64,000 bases of DNA from a virus: positions 1-64,000 of IMG/VR virus record IMGVR_UViG_3300022700_000278. One strand, given 5' to 3'. The notes beneath the pieces were generated by a model. It worked only from the letters and a program-made list of their open reading frames with translations. It ran no database searches and was not told the origin of the DNA. Every line of letters starts with the position of its first letter. The stretch's first letter is position 1. The translations under genes and the position numbers were made by a program. Of this stretch, positions 1 to 4,608 are shown one piece after another.

Positions 1-435
1 GACTTTGGTCTTGCCGAAAACCTCGGCATTGCCGCAGACCTTGGCCTCGCCGGAGACCACGGTCTTGCCGGCGACCTTGGCATTGCCGAAGACCTCGGCG
101 TTGCCGAAGACCTTGGCATTGTCGAAGACCTCGGCGTTGCCGTAGACCTTGGCATTGCCGAAGACCTCGGTCTCGCCGCAGATCACGGCTTTGCCGGAGA
201 CCAAGGCGCCGCCGTAGATCTTAGCGCTGTCGCAGATCACGGCTCTGCCGGAGACCGTGGCTTCGCCGGCGATTTTGGCATTGCCGCAGATCTTGGCATT
301 GCCGGAGACCACGGCGTTGGGGCCGACTGTCGCGTTCGGCCCAACCCAGCCACCGAGCGAGCTGTCTTTCAGCTCCACTCGGTGGAGCGTCTCTCCCTTC
401 CAGGAGAGAGCGGGCAAGTCTTTTCGAACCTTCAT
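1..435 (-). CDS. Hexapeptide-repeat left-handed beta-helix protein (partial, 3' end outside window)
   Basis: Read on the minus strand from an ATG at 433-435, preceded by a strong AGGAGGA ribosome binding site, the frame stays open for 145 codons to the window edge. About 30 unique residues are followed by some 17 tandem hexapeptides of the form V-x-G-N-A-K, for example VFGNAKVYGNAEVF. This pattern is typical of left-handed parallel beta-helices such as YdcK-like or polymer-forming proteins, with a small hydrophobic residue pointing inward on each short strand. No catalytic residue can be recognised. In phages such proteins are usually uncharacterised; a structural or scaffold role is inference. 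The underlying DNA is itself a degenerate 18-bp repeat, so copy number may vary. Codons are GC-rich, like the neighbouring leftward genes and unlike the rightward virion genes. The 63-aa plus-strand frame at 257-448 is its shadow. Confidence 0.85.
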   Translation of the reverse strand, partial: MKVRKDLPALSWKGETLHRVELKDSSLGGWVGPNATVGPNAVVSGNAKICGNAKIAGEATVSGRAVICDSAKIYGGALVSGKAVICGETEVFGNAKVYGNAEVFDNAKVFGNAEVFGNAKVAGKTVVSGEAKVCGNAEVFGKTKV

Positions 436-642
436 CGCTTCCTCCTAGAGAGGGGGGACGAGATCATTGGCCCTCGTCCTTTGGCCAGCGCCGGTTTGGT
501 TACCGGCACGCCCCATTAAGCCCGACTTGCACGGGCATCTGAAGTTATGTCACCTTGTGTGATATATCTTCAGACGGGACGACTCCTTTTTGTTCCCCGT
601 GGAGTCAGAGGACTAGAGGTTTTGGGTAATCTTTGAGAGCCT
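436..642 (-). other. Structured leader upstream of the beta-helix gene
   Basis: This 207-bp gap on the leftward transcript holds no ORF but at least five stem-loops: CTAGAGG/CCTCTAG (613-619 with 640-646, overlapping the upstream stop codon); a long imperfect hairpin at 539-573 closed by CTGAAG/CTTCAG; GCCCG/CGGGC (520-536); GCCGGT/ACCGGC (490-507); and GGACGAG/CTCGTCC (456-479). The last lies just before the AGGAGGA of the beta-helix gene. No T-loop sequence like that of the neighbouring tRNA-like elements is present. It could be a processed or regulatory leader; no known riboswitch class was recognised. Confidence 0.5.
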
Positions 643-795
643 CTAGGTTTCCTTTTTAAGGCGTATCGCCCGGAAATCTCTCAAAGCGGCCCATCTACAA
701 TAGCCTAAGCTATTGCCACCGGCTGGGCTTTCTCCTATGTGGAGGTGTGGTGCGGGGCTGGGTTCCCATCCCAGCTTACCGCTAAGAACAATCAT
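643..795 (-). CDS. Small hypothetical protein (50 aa)
   Basis: A short leftward frame starting at ATG 793-795, directly behind a good ribosome binding site (AAGGAGG, about 8 bases upstream), and ending with TAG at 643-645. The product begins MIVLSGKLGWEPSP and ends in a basic tail, RLKKET. No domain or membrane segment is recognised. A longer reading from TTG at 846 would begin inside the tRNA-like element and is unlikely. The gene is the last of three tiny ORFs that each follow a tRNA-like element plus a hairpin. That repeated arrangement and the strong ribosome binding site are the main reasons to accept it as real. Confidence 0.55.
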   Translation of the reverse strand: MIVLSGKLGWEPSPAPHLHIGESPAGGNSLGYCRWAALRDFRAIRLKKET

Positions 796-819
796 TCCTT
801 TTTCCTCCTTGGAACATGA

Positions 820-833
820 GGGCAGAGTTGCCC
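820..833 (-). other. 3' hairpin of tRNA-like cassette 1
   Basis: A 5-bp hairpin, GGGCA/TGCCC with a 4-base loop, three bases after the 3' side of tRNA-like element 1 on the minus strand. The corresponding hairpins of cassettes 2 and 3 occupy the same position but have different sequences, so structure rather than sequence appears to be kept. Confidence 0.5.
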
Positions 834-836
834 TAT

Positions 837-884
837 AGGACCGCAAGGAATCGAACCTTGCTAGACGGCACCAGCCGCGGCCCT
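837..884 (-). ncRNA. Compact tRNA-like element 1 (48 nt)
   Basis: Minus strand. The 7-base ends AGGGCCG and CGGTCCT pair as an acceptor stem with one G-U. Next to it is a canonical T-arm, CAAGG TTCGATT CCTTG. Between acceptor and T-arm there are only 17 bases: a 4-bp hairpin CGGC/GCCG with loop TGGT, then TCTAG. There is no anticodon arm and no encoded CCA (the sequence continues ATAGG). It is identical to element 2 except for one base, which changes an A-U acceptor pair to G-U and so keeps the fold. An acceptor/T-arm minihelix is the part of tRNA recognised by RNase P, RNase Z and CCA-adding enzyme (established), so a role as an RNA-processing signal is a reasonable inference. It is not a normal tRNA. 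Confidence 0.7.
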
Positions 885-1022
885 CATATTATGTAGCCTT
901 CCCAAGAGAGAAGGCGGAAGTTCCCTTCCTCCTTATACGGGTCTAGGATTTCGCCTCGTTGCATGCACGGGTAATGCATGCGAGGTTACTTCCCGATTTC
1001 AGAGGCGATGACGGAAGAGGAA
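885..1022 (-). other. Spacer with a hairpin and an orphan Shine-Dalgarno-like site
   Basis: Between small genes on the leftward transcript. It contains a 6-bp hairpin GCCTTC/GAAGGC (896-915), immediately upstream of tRNA-like element 1, in the position where cassettes 2 and 3 have a GAGCA/TGCTC hairpin. It also contains an AAGGAGGAAGG stretch that has no convincing ORF behind it. A GCATGCA motif occurs twice near 961-980. Confidence 0.4.
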
Positions 1023-1229
1023 CTAGTCCTCCTTCGTCATCTTGTCCACCAGCTTGCCGACGTACTGGTCGAAGGCAAGCTGTTGGTCGATGACCTGCCC
1101 GGCGAGCTGGGCCGAACGCTTCCGCTCGGCCGCCAGCTCGCGCTCCAGGACCTCGATCTCGCCGACCAACTTTTCAGCCGGCCGACGCAGTCGGATCTGG
1201 TGGTACAGGTCCTCGCTGCTTCTCCGCAT
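1023..1229 (-). CDS. Small charged helical protein (68 aa)
   Basis: Starts at ATG 1227-1229 with AAAGGGGA upstream and ends with TAG at 1023-1025. The product begins MRRSSEDLYHQIRL and is rich in Glu, Arg, Lys and Leu. Residues about 18-65 have heptad-like spacing (EKLVGEIEVLERELAAERKR), which suggests one long helix or a short coiled coil. No known domain. A longer frame from 1310 would start inside the tRNA-like element and is rejected. Codon use is strongly GC-ending (CTG, GAG, CGC), unlike the virion genes. It sits downstream of tRNA-like element 2 and its hairpin. Overlapping plus-strand frames here (978-1328, 1042-1302) have no ribosome binding site. Confidence 0.65.
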   Translation of the reverse strand: MRRSSEDLYHQIRLRRPAEKLVGEIEVLERELAAERKRSAQLAGQVIDQQLAFDQYVGKLVDKMTKED

Positions 1230-1281
1230 GCGAGTCCCCTTTCTGCCCCTATGTCCTGCCTTGTCAGGAGGGGCCTTGATG

Positions 1282-1297
1282 GGTGCAATATTGCACC
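1282..1297 (-). other. 3' hairpin/palindrome of tRNA-like cassette 2
   Basis: A perfect 16-bp palindrome, GGTGCAATATTGCACC, three bases 3' of tRNA-like element 2 on the minus strand. It could form a hairpin in RNA or act as a dimeric protein operator in DNA. A near copy occupies the same place after element 3. Confidence 0.55.
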
Positions 1298-1300
1298 TAT

Positions 1301-1348
1301 AGGACCGCAAGGAATCGAACCTTGCTAGACGGCACCAGCCGCGGTCCT
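1301..1348 (-). ncRNA. Compact tRNA-like element 2 (48 nt)
   Basis: Minus strand. The acceptor stem AGGACCG/CGGTCCT is a perfect 7 bp. The insert is CGGC-TGGT-GCCG plus TCTAG, and the T-arm CAAGG TTCGATT CCTTG is the same as in element 1. The whole unit, including the flanking CTATAGG, is a near-exact duplicate of 831-884. D-stem and anticodon arm are absent. It lies between the small genes 1393-1599 and 1023-1229 on the same strand, so it must be part of their transcript if they are co-transcribed. The single base difference from element 1 lies in the acceptor stem and preserves pairing, which argues for RNA-level selection. Confidence 0.72.
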
Positions 1349-1352
1349 TATC

Positions 1353-1378
1353 GAGCAGTATGTTTAATGTCCTTGCTC
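1353..1378 (-). other. Upstream hairpin of tRNA-like cassette 2
   Basis: A GAGCA/TGCTC stem with a 16-base loop, four bases 5' of tRNA-like element 2 on the minus strand. The stem and part of the loop (ACATTAAACA compared with ACACTAAAC) recur upstream of element 3 at 1722-1743, so this is a repeated part of the cassette. Confidence 0.5.
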
Positions 1379-1392
1379 AGAGGACAGGGGGG

Positions 1393-1599
1393 CTAGCGCT
1401 GCTCGACCCAGCAGCGCCAACCCTTCCGGGGGCGCCCGCTATCCCTGACCACCTCACCGGTGGTCAGGTAATAGCGGTCTCCGAACGGGCAGAACTGTGC
1501 GGAGGTCTCCCCCCGCACGACTGCCCCGTCCAGCTCGCCCTTGTAGACGAGCTGGGCCTTGCGGCTGGGCCGCCTCACGAACACGGCGAAGGTTGCCAT
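1393..1599 (-). CDS. Small hypothetical protein (68 aa)
   Basis: Starts at ATG 1597-1599 behind a strong AAGGAGGAAGG site and ends with TAG at 1393-1395. The product begins MATFAVFVRRPSRKAQLVYK and contains FCPFGDRYYLTTGEVV, with a basic Arg/Trp-rich end (RKGWRCWVEQR). The alternating hydrophobic pattern suggests a small beta-rich fold, but no family is recognised. It is the first ORF of the leftward run and follows tRNA-like element 3 and its hairpin. Codons are GC-ending. Apart from the ribosome binding site, the support is position in the repeated cassette. Confidence 0.65.
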   Translation of the reverse strand: MATFAVFVRRPSRKAQLVYKGELDGAVVRGETSAQFCPFGDRYYLTTGEVVRDSGRPRKGWRCWVEQR

Positions 1600-1634
1600 A
1601 ACCTTCCTCCTTGGGGCATATGGCCCCGGTTGGT

Positions 1635-1650
1635 GGTGCGGTATTGCACC
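1635..1650 (-). other. 3' hairpin of tRNA-like cassette 3
   Basis: A hairpin with arms GGTGC and GCACC plus one G-U pair and a GTAT loop, three bases 3' of tRNA-like element 3. It is a degenerate version of the palindrome at 1282-1297. Confidence 0.45.
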
Positions 1651-1653
1651 TAG

Positions 1654-1716
1654 TGCCCAGGTAGGGAATCGAACCCTACATTTTCCTCACCTAGCCTACT
1701 AGGATATCTCTGGGCA
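1654..1716 (-). ncRNA. Compact tRNA-like element 3 (63 nt)
   Basis: Minus strand. The acceptor TGCCCAG/CTGGGCA is a perfect 7 bp, and the T-arm GTAGGG TTCGATT CCCTAC keeps the same TTCGATT loop as elements 1 and 2 although the stem sequences are all different. The 30-base interior contains one 5-bp hairpin CCTAG/CTAGG with loop TAGG, then a purine-rich GAGGAAAA. There is no second arm, so no cloverleaf. Conservation of acceptor, T-loop and one-hairpin architecture with changed stem sequence is covariation-like evidence for the fold. It is the most upstream element of the leftward transcript and leads into the 1393-1599 gene. Confidence 0.62.
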
Positions 1717-1721
1717 GGAGA

Positions 1722-1743
1722 GAGCAGTTTAGTGTCTATGCTC
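1722..1743 (-). other. Upstream hairpin of tRNA-like cassette 3
   Basis: A GAGCA/TGCTC stem with a 12-base loop, five bases 5' of tRNA-like element 3. It shares stem and loop sequence with 1353-1378. Confidence 0.45.
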
Positions 1744-2425
1744 AGGACTGGGGGGTAGCTGTGTGTGACACACGCAGTGCTCCGGTGGGGTTCCACGCTG
1801 ACCTGGGACAGCAGTACTGTCCACTGGCACAGCGCAGTCACACGCAGCTTTTCTTTTCGGCGGGGAGACAACAACGACCACGTAGAATACAGTTACAGAC
1901 AGGGGGCTGTCTGTAGCACACAGTACCTAGTCTTTATGTGGTGCTCTAGGTACTGGCTAGCACGCTGTTCTCAGGACTTCTCCTGCAGGGTGCTAATCTT
2001 CTCATCATAGAGCAGGCCTGTTTTTTTTAGCAGGCGCTAGGCTGTGTATAGCACTGATAACTAGCACGTCCGCAGACAGAGCTATCTCTGTCTGGTCACA
2101 CATGACATGCTGTTACAGGATGAACTTCACATCCTTTCAGTGATGCATACGTGGTCAGTGAGCTTCAACTTCAACTTCAGCTTCAGATGTAGATGTGATG
2201 TAGATGTAACTGTAACGTTGGAACAAATATCTCTAGCCCAGGTGTCTCTCTGCCCAGACAGCAGAGACCTGAGAGATATTCGTTATCTCACTTTTCTTTT
2301 TTCTCGCTGCGTATCCATCAGTGAGTACGGATACTGTCGGAGCGCACCAGGACTGGGTCGCACAGCGACCCCCCGGGCTCCGAACGCGAGAAGACATCCT
2401 TGCGGACATCATTACTACTAGGTCA
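1744..2425. other. Non-coding hairpin array between divergent transcription units
   Basis: No supported gene. Perfect or near-perfect inverted repeats follow one another: GGACAG/CTGTCC (1806-1822); TACAGACAG/CTGTCTGTA with loop GGGG (1894-1915); a 10-bp stem CAGTACCTAG/CTAGGTACTG (1921-1955); CAGACAGAG/CTCTGTCTG with loop CTAT (2073-2094); AGGATG/CATCCT (2117-2135); a long three-part hairpin closed by AATATCTC/GAGATATT (2226-2280); GTATCC/GGATAC (2311-2334); GGGTCGC/GCGACCC with loop ACA (2355-2371). Open frames here (1765-2010, 2107-2421) lack ribosome binding sites and run through the hairpins. Possible roles are a structured RNA, a replication origin, or protein-binding sites; none can be chosen from sequence alone. 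Confidence 0.6.
2163..2209 (+). repeat. Short hexamer repeats
   Basis: Four tandem CTTCAR hexamers (2163-2186) are followed by three or four ATGTRR-type units (2187-2209). This is simple-sequence DNA inside the hairpin array; length variation would be expected. Confidence 0.6.
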
Positions 2426-2508
2426 TGAAAATATAATTTTTTGGTTTTATTTTTGTGAAAATATAATTTTTTGGTTTTATTTTTGTGAAAATATAATTTT
2501 TTGGTTTT
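2426..2508 (+). repeat. Three tandem 30-bp AT-rich repeats
   Basis: The unit runs TGAAAATATAATTTTTTGG followed by TTTTATTTTTG. Copies 1 and 2 (2426-2455, 2456-2485) are identical and copy 3 (2486-about 2508) is truncated and diverges at its end. Exactly 30-bp spacing places the TATAAT of each copy nearly three helical turns apart, on the same face of the helix. They lie between the hairpin array and the rightward promoter. Iterons or a DNA-unwinding element of an origin, or tandem promoter -10 boxes, are possible; no good -35 accompanies the TATAAT boxes. These are not CRISPR repeats because there are no spacers. Confidence 0.9.
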
Positions 2509-2682
2509 TTATTGCAGAATATGCTCTTTTTTTTTTGGGGGGAGCGTAGTTTTATAGGGGTTTTCATAGAGATATATTTTTCTTGAACTTCTTTTTATAG
2601 GCTTTTTTTATATATTTTTTTTTGCGCGCGCTGGTTTATAGGGGGTATTTTTTCTTCTTGTGGTGTATTTTTGCTGGATTAG
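2509..2682 (+). other. AT-rich non-coding tract with three TTTATAGG motifs
   Basis: Very T-rich on the plus strand and without an ORF. The motif TTTATAG(G) occurs at 2551, 2594 and 2635, at 43- and 41-bp spacing (about four helical turns). A GCGCGCGC run at 2624-2631 interrupts the AT tract. The spacing suggests operator or phage-specific promoter sites ahead of the rightward operon, or an origin-unwinding region. Confidence 0.5.
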
Positions 2683-2711
2683 TTGACAGGAGGATAGGCG
2701 GAGGTTATATT
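2683..2711 (+). promoter_or_regulatory. Sigma70-type rightward promoter
   Basis: A perfect -35 TTGACA (2683-2688), a 17-bp spacer and a -10 TATATT (2706-2711), so a start near 2718 is expected. It points into the heat-shock gene at 2773. It is the only consensus-quality bacterial promoter seen in the window and may drive much of the rightward virion operon. Confidence 0.8.
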
Positions 2712-2728
2712 AAGAGCAAGATAACCGA

Positions 2729-2750
2729 GCCACGTTATATGAAGCGTGGC
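2729..2750 (+). promoter_or_regulatory. 5'-UTR hairpin before the heat-shock gene
   Basis: GCCACG/CGTGGC with a 10-base loop lies within the first 35 bases of the predicted transcript and about 11 bases before the AAGGAGGGAG site of the Hsp20 gene. It could stabilise the mRNA 5' end. A thermosensor role is only speculation, because the stem does not cover the ribosome binding site. Confidence 0.5.
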
Positions 2751-2772
2751 CCTTGATGACAAGGAGGGAGTT

Positions 2773-3189
2773 ATGTTTTTAGAGACGTTTGTTCCAAGCC
2801 GACCTGCTTCCAGTTCTTACCTTAACCTTATGGATTTTCTTTTTTATCATTGGCCCAAGGAGGATCCCAAGCCTCCTGCGGCCTGGCGCCCCAAGAAAAA
2901 TAGCCAAGGAGAAGTTGTGGGGGCGGAGATCCAGCTTGCGCTGGCTGGGTTCAAGGAGGAAGATCTATCTGTGTATGCCAGCGGGCGCCAATTGGTAGTC
3001 GAGGGAAGCAACATGGACAGAGAGGACGTAAACTTAAAGTGGAGAGCGGAGTTCTCCAAGAAGTTTTCTCTCCAGGAGCGGCTTGACATCAAGAACGCGG
3101 AAGTAGAATTTTATGATGGGCTTTTGTCTATCAGCATTCCGCTAGAGGAGTCGGCAAAGAAGGCTATTCCGTTGTTTGGAAAGAAATGA
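2773..3189 (+). CDS. Small heat-shock protein (Hsp20/alpha-crystallin family)
   Basis: 138 aa from ATG 2773, chosen over the upstream GTG at 2746 because AAGGAGGGAG lies 3-12 bases before it. Residues about 45-130 form an alpha-crystallin domain: a start like AEIQLALAGFKEEDLSVY, a middle LVVEGS strand, an FSKKFSLQERLD segment, and YDGLLSISIPL near the end, which matches the G-x-L signature of the family. A short tail AIPLF resembles the C-terminal anchor motif. Small heat-shock proteins hold unfolding proteins in an ATP-independent way (established); several tailed phages carry one, probably to aid virion assembly (inference). It is the first gene after the sigma70 promoter. Confidence 0.88.
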   Translation: MFLETFVPSRPASSSYLNLMDFLFYHWPKEDPKPPAAWRPKKNSQGEVVGAEIQLALAGFKEEDLSVYASGRQLVVEGSNMDREDVNLKWRAEFSKKFSLQERLDIKNAEVEFYDGLLSISIPLEESAKKAIPLFGKK

Positions 3190-3230
3190 TAAAATAGGAC
3201 ACAGAACGATAACAGAGAAAGGATGGTTCT

Positions 3231-3563
3231 GTGTCGATAAAGAAGAAAGCTCCTTCAAGTTCCCAGTCCTTTCTTTATGTGAACCATGCCAAGTGGATGG
3301 CCATCGTTTTGACCATGATAGGGATGGTGGCTGCTGCTCTTGTATGGGCGTCTGACGAGCATCTTTCGATAAAAGATTTTGCTGCGGAGAAGGCAATAGA
3401 AGCCAGACGCGAAGCAACGGAGCAAGCGAGAGACAGGTGTTCGACGAAGGAAAGGGTTTCTAGGATAGAAACTTGCCAAGAGATCTTGGTAAAAAAGATA
3501 GACGTGATAGAGAGCCAGGTCAATGACATTCACAAGTTATTGATCAAAGGGAAGAACAAATGA
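3231..3563 (+). CDS. Small single-pass membrane protein with coiled coil
   Basis: 110 aa from GTG 3231, with a GAAAGGA site about 8 bases upstream; an ATG at 3223 is in a frame that stops after five codons. Residues about 21-41 (MAIVLTMIGMVAAALVW) form a single hydrophobic helix behind a Lys-rich N-terminus, so an N-in, C-out orientation is likely. The remainder is charged and helical, ending in a heptad-like stretch (VSRIETCQEILVKKIDVI). The two cysteines at about 70 and 81 could form a disulphide outside the membrane. The architecture is compatible with a holin or spanin-like lysis accessory protein, but no lysis gene lies beside it and the call is uncertain. It overlaps the next gene by ATGA. 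Confidence 0.8.
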   Translation: MSIKKKAPSSSQSFLYVNHAKWMAIVLTMIGMVAAALVWASDEHLSIKDFAAEKAIEARREATEQARDRCSTKERVSRIETCQEILVKKIDVIESQVNDIHKLLIKGKNK

Positions 3564-3829
3564 CAGACGATCCGCTGTTGGTGTTACATCAGCTAAAGAA
3601 AGAGCTATCTTCTTTTATGCGCCCGCAGGTGCTGGAAAAAGCGGCAGATTTGCTGGAGGCGTTGGGAGAGGGAGGATACCTGGACAGGTATGAATATTTC
3701 ATCAAGCACAGCAGGTTCAAGGAAGACTGCAGGTACACTCAGCTTTCGAAAGAGTTGTTTTTGAAGGAAGATGCGCCGACGGCGAAGGAGCTCGTCGCGT
3801 GGCTATATAAAAACTGGGTCCAAGGCTAG
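3560..3829 (+). CDS. Hypothetical protein (89 aa)
   Basis: Starts at ATG 3560, overlapping the stop of the preceding gene (ATGA), with an AAAGGGAAG site upstream. The product is mostly helical and mildly acidic (MTDDPLLVLHQLKKELSSF...), ends WLYKNWVQG, and has no recognised domain. Tight coupling to both neighbours shows that it belongs to the rightward operon. No function proposed. Confidence 0.8.
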   Translation: MTDDPLLVLHQLKKELSSFMRPQVLEKAADLLEALGEGGYLDRYEYFIKHSRFKEDCRYTQLSKELFLKEDAPTAKELVAWLYKNWVQG

Positions 3830-3843
3830 TCTTCGAGGACAAT

Positions 3844-4602
3844 ATGGGCGGAAAAGGTTCTGGAAAAATAGAGAAGGAGGCCTTGGTAGGCCTAGACGGA
3901 AAGATTTTTCATTCCGACGGGACTATTACGAAGACAGAGATGTTCGAGTTCCTCGAAGTGGACTTGGACGATTACGGCGACATCCAGATGACCTCGGAAG
4001 AGGCACAGCGCTTCGTAAACCACGTAAAGCGAATGAAAACTGGAGTAGCTGCATTTGTTCCAAAGCTATGTCCGGGAAACAAAAAATGTCCTCTTGGAGA
4101 CAGGTGTCCGTTTACGGAGAGGTTTCCTCTTGGCCGTCCTTGTCCTCTCGAAGTAAACTATATAAAGGCGCGAACGAAGAACTATATAGAGACTCTAGAG
4201 GTAGAGCCAGATAATGCATTCGAGATGTCTCTGGTGAATACGCTCGTAGAGTGTGATTTATTTGAGTATAGAGTAAATATAGCATTGGCGGGGGACGAGG
4301 ATGCTTCGATGTCATTGCTAGAAAAAGCTATTATGCAAAACGAAAATGGAACGGAGACGGAGATGGTCCGCCCTCATTCTCTGCTTTCTGTGAAGGAAAC
4401 GCTGCATAGAAAAAGATCCAAGATCTTGGAGATGTTTGCTGTGACGAGACAGCAGGAATACAAAAAGGCAGCGGCGCTGGGAAAAGAGACAAAAACGGAT
4501 GCTTCGAATCAGATGTCCAAGATGAGAGAGCTAGCGGACAAGCTGATAAGAGTAAGCGAAGTCAACCCTGCTGGCCTGGACGACGAGCTAGAAGAGAAGT
4601 GA
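3844..4602 (+). CDS. Cys-cluster protein, possible terminase small subunit
   Basis: 252 aa from ATG 3844. The N-terminal half contains four cysteines, each followed by proline, in a tight cluster (Cys76, Cys82, Cys88, Cys100: CPGNKKCP, CPLGDRCP, then RPCPLE). They could bind zinc or an iron-sulphur cluster. The C-terminal half is helical and basic (HRKRSKILEMFAVTRQQEYKK) and looks able to bind DNA. The position, ahead of injected-protein-like genes and the large terminase, and the predicted helical DNA-binding half make a terminase small subunit possible, but the usual helix-turn-helix is not obvious and the terminase itself is 6.4 kb away. A regulatory DNA-binding protein is the main alternative. 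Confidence 0.85.
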   Translation: MGGKGSGKIEKEALVGLDGKIFHSDGTITKTEMFEFLEVDLDDYGDIQMTSEEAQRFVNHVKRMKTGVAAFVPKLCPGNKKCPLGDRCPFTERFPLGRPCPLEVNYIKARTKNYIETLEVEPDNAFEMSLVNTLVECDLFEYRVNIALAGDEDASMSLLEKAIMQNENGTETEMVRPHSLLSVKETLHRKRSKILEMFAVTRQQEYKKAAALGKETKTDASNQMSKMRELADKLIRVSEVNPAGLDDELEEK

Positions 4603-4608
4603 TGTTAT

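Noticed and set aside
257-1653. Plus-strand frames overlapping the leftward small genes
   Set aside because: They are shadows of the minus-strand genes or cross the tRNA-like elements, and lack ribosome binding sites; the minus-strand frames have good ones.
837-1716. Ordinary tRNA genes or a tmRNA
   Set aside because: Acceptor and T-arm are convincing, but only 17-30 bases lie between them, with one hairpin, no anticodon arm and no encoded CCA. No tmRNA tag frame is present.
2005-2030. Intrinsic terminator with eight T residues
   Set aside because: Only a 4-bp CAGG/CCTG stem precedes the T-run; too weak, and not placed after a gene.
1765-2421. Plus-strand frames of 81 and 104 codons in the hairpin array
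   Set aside because: No ribosome binding site, composition unlike the phage proteins, and they run through perfect inverted repeats and hexamer repeats.
2426-2508. CRISPR array
   Set aside because: Repeats are directly tandem without spacers and no cas genes are present.
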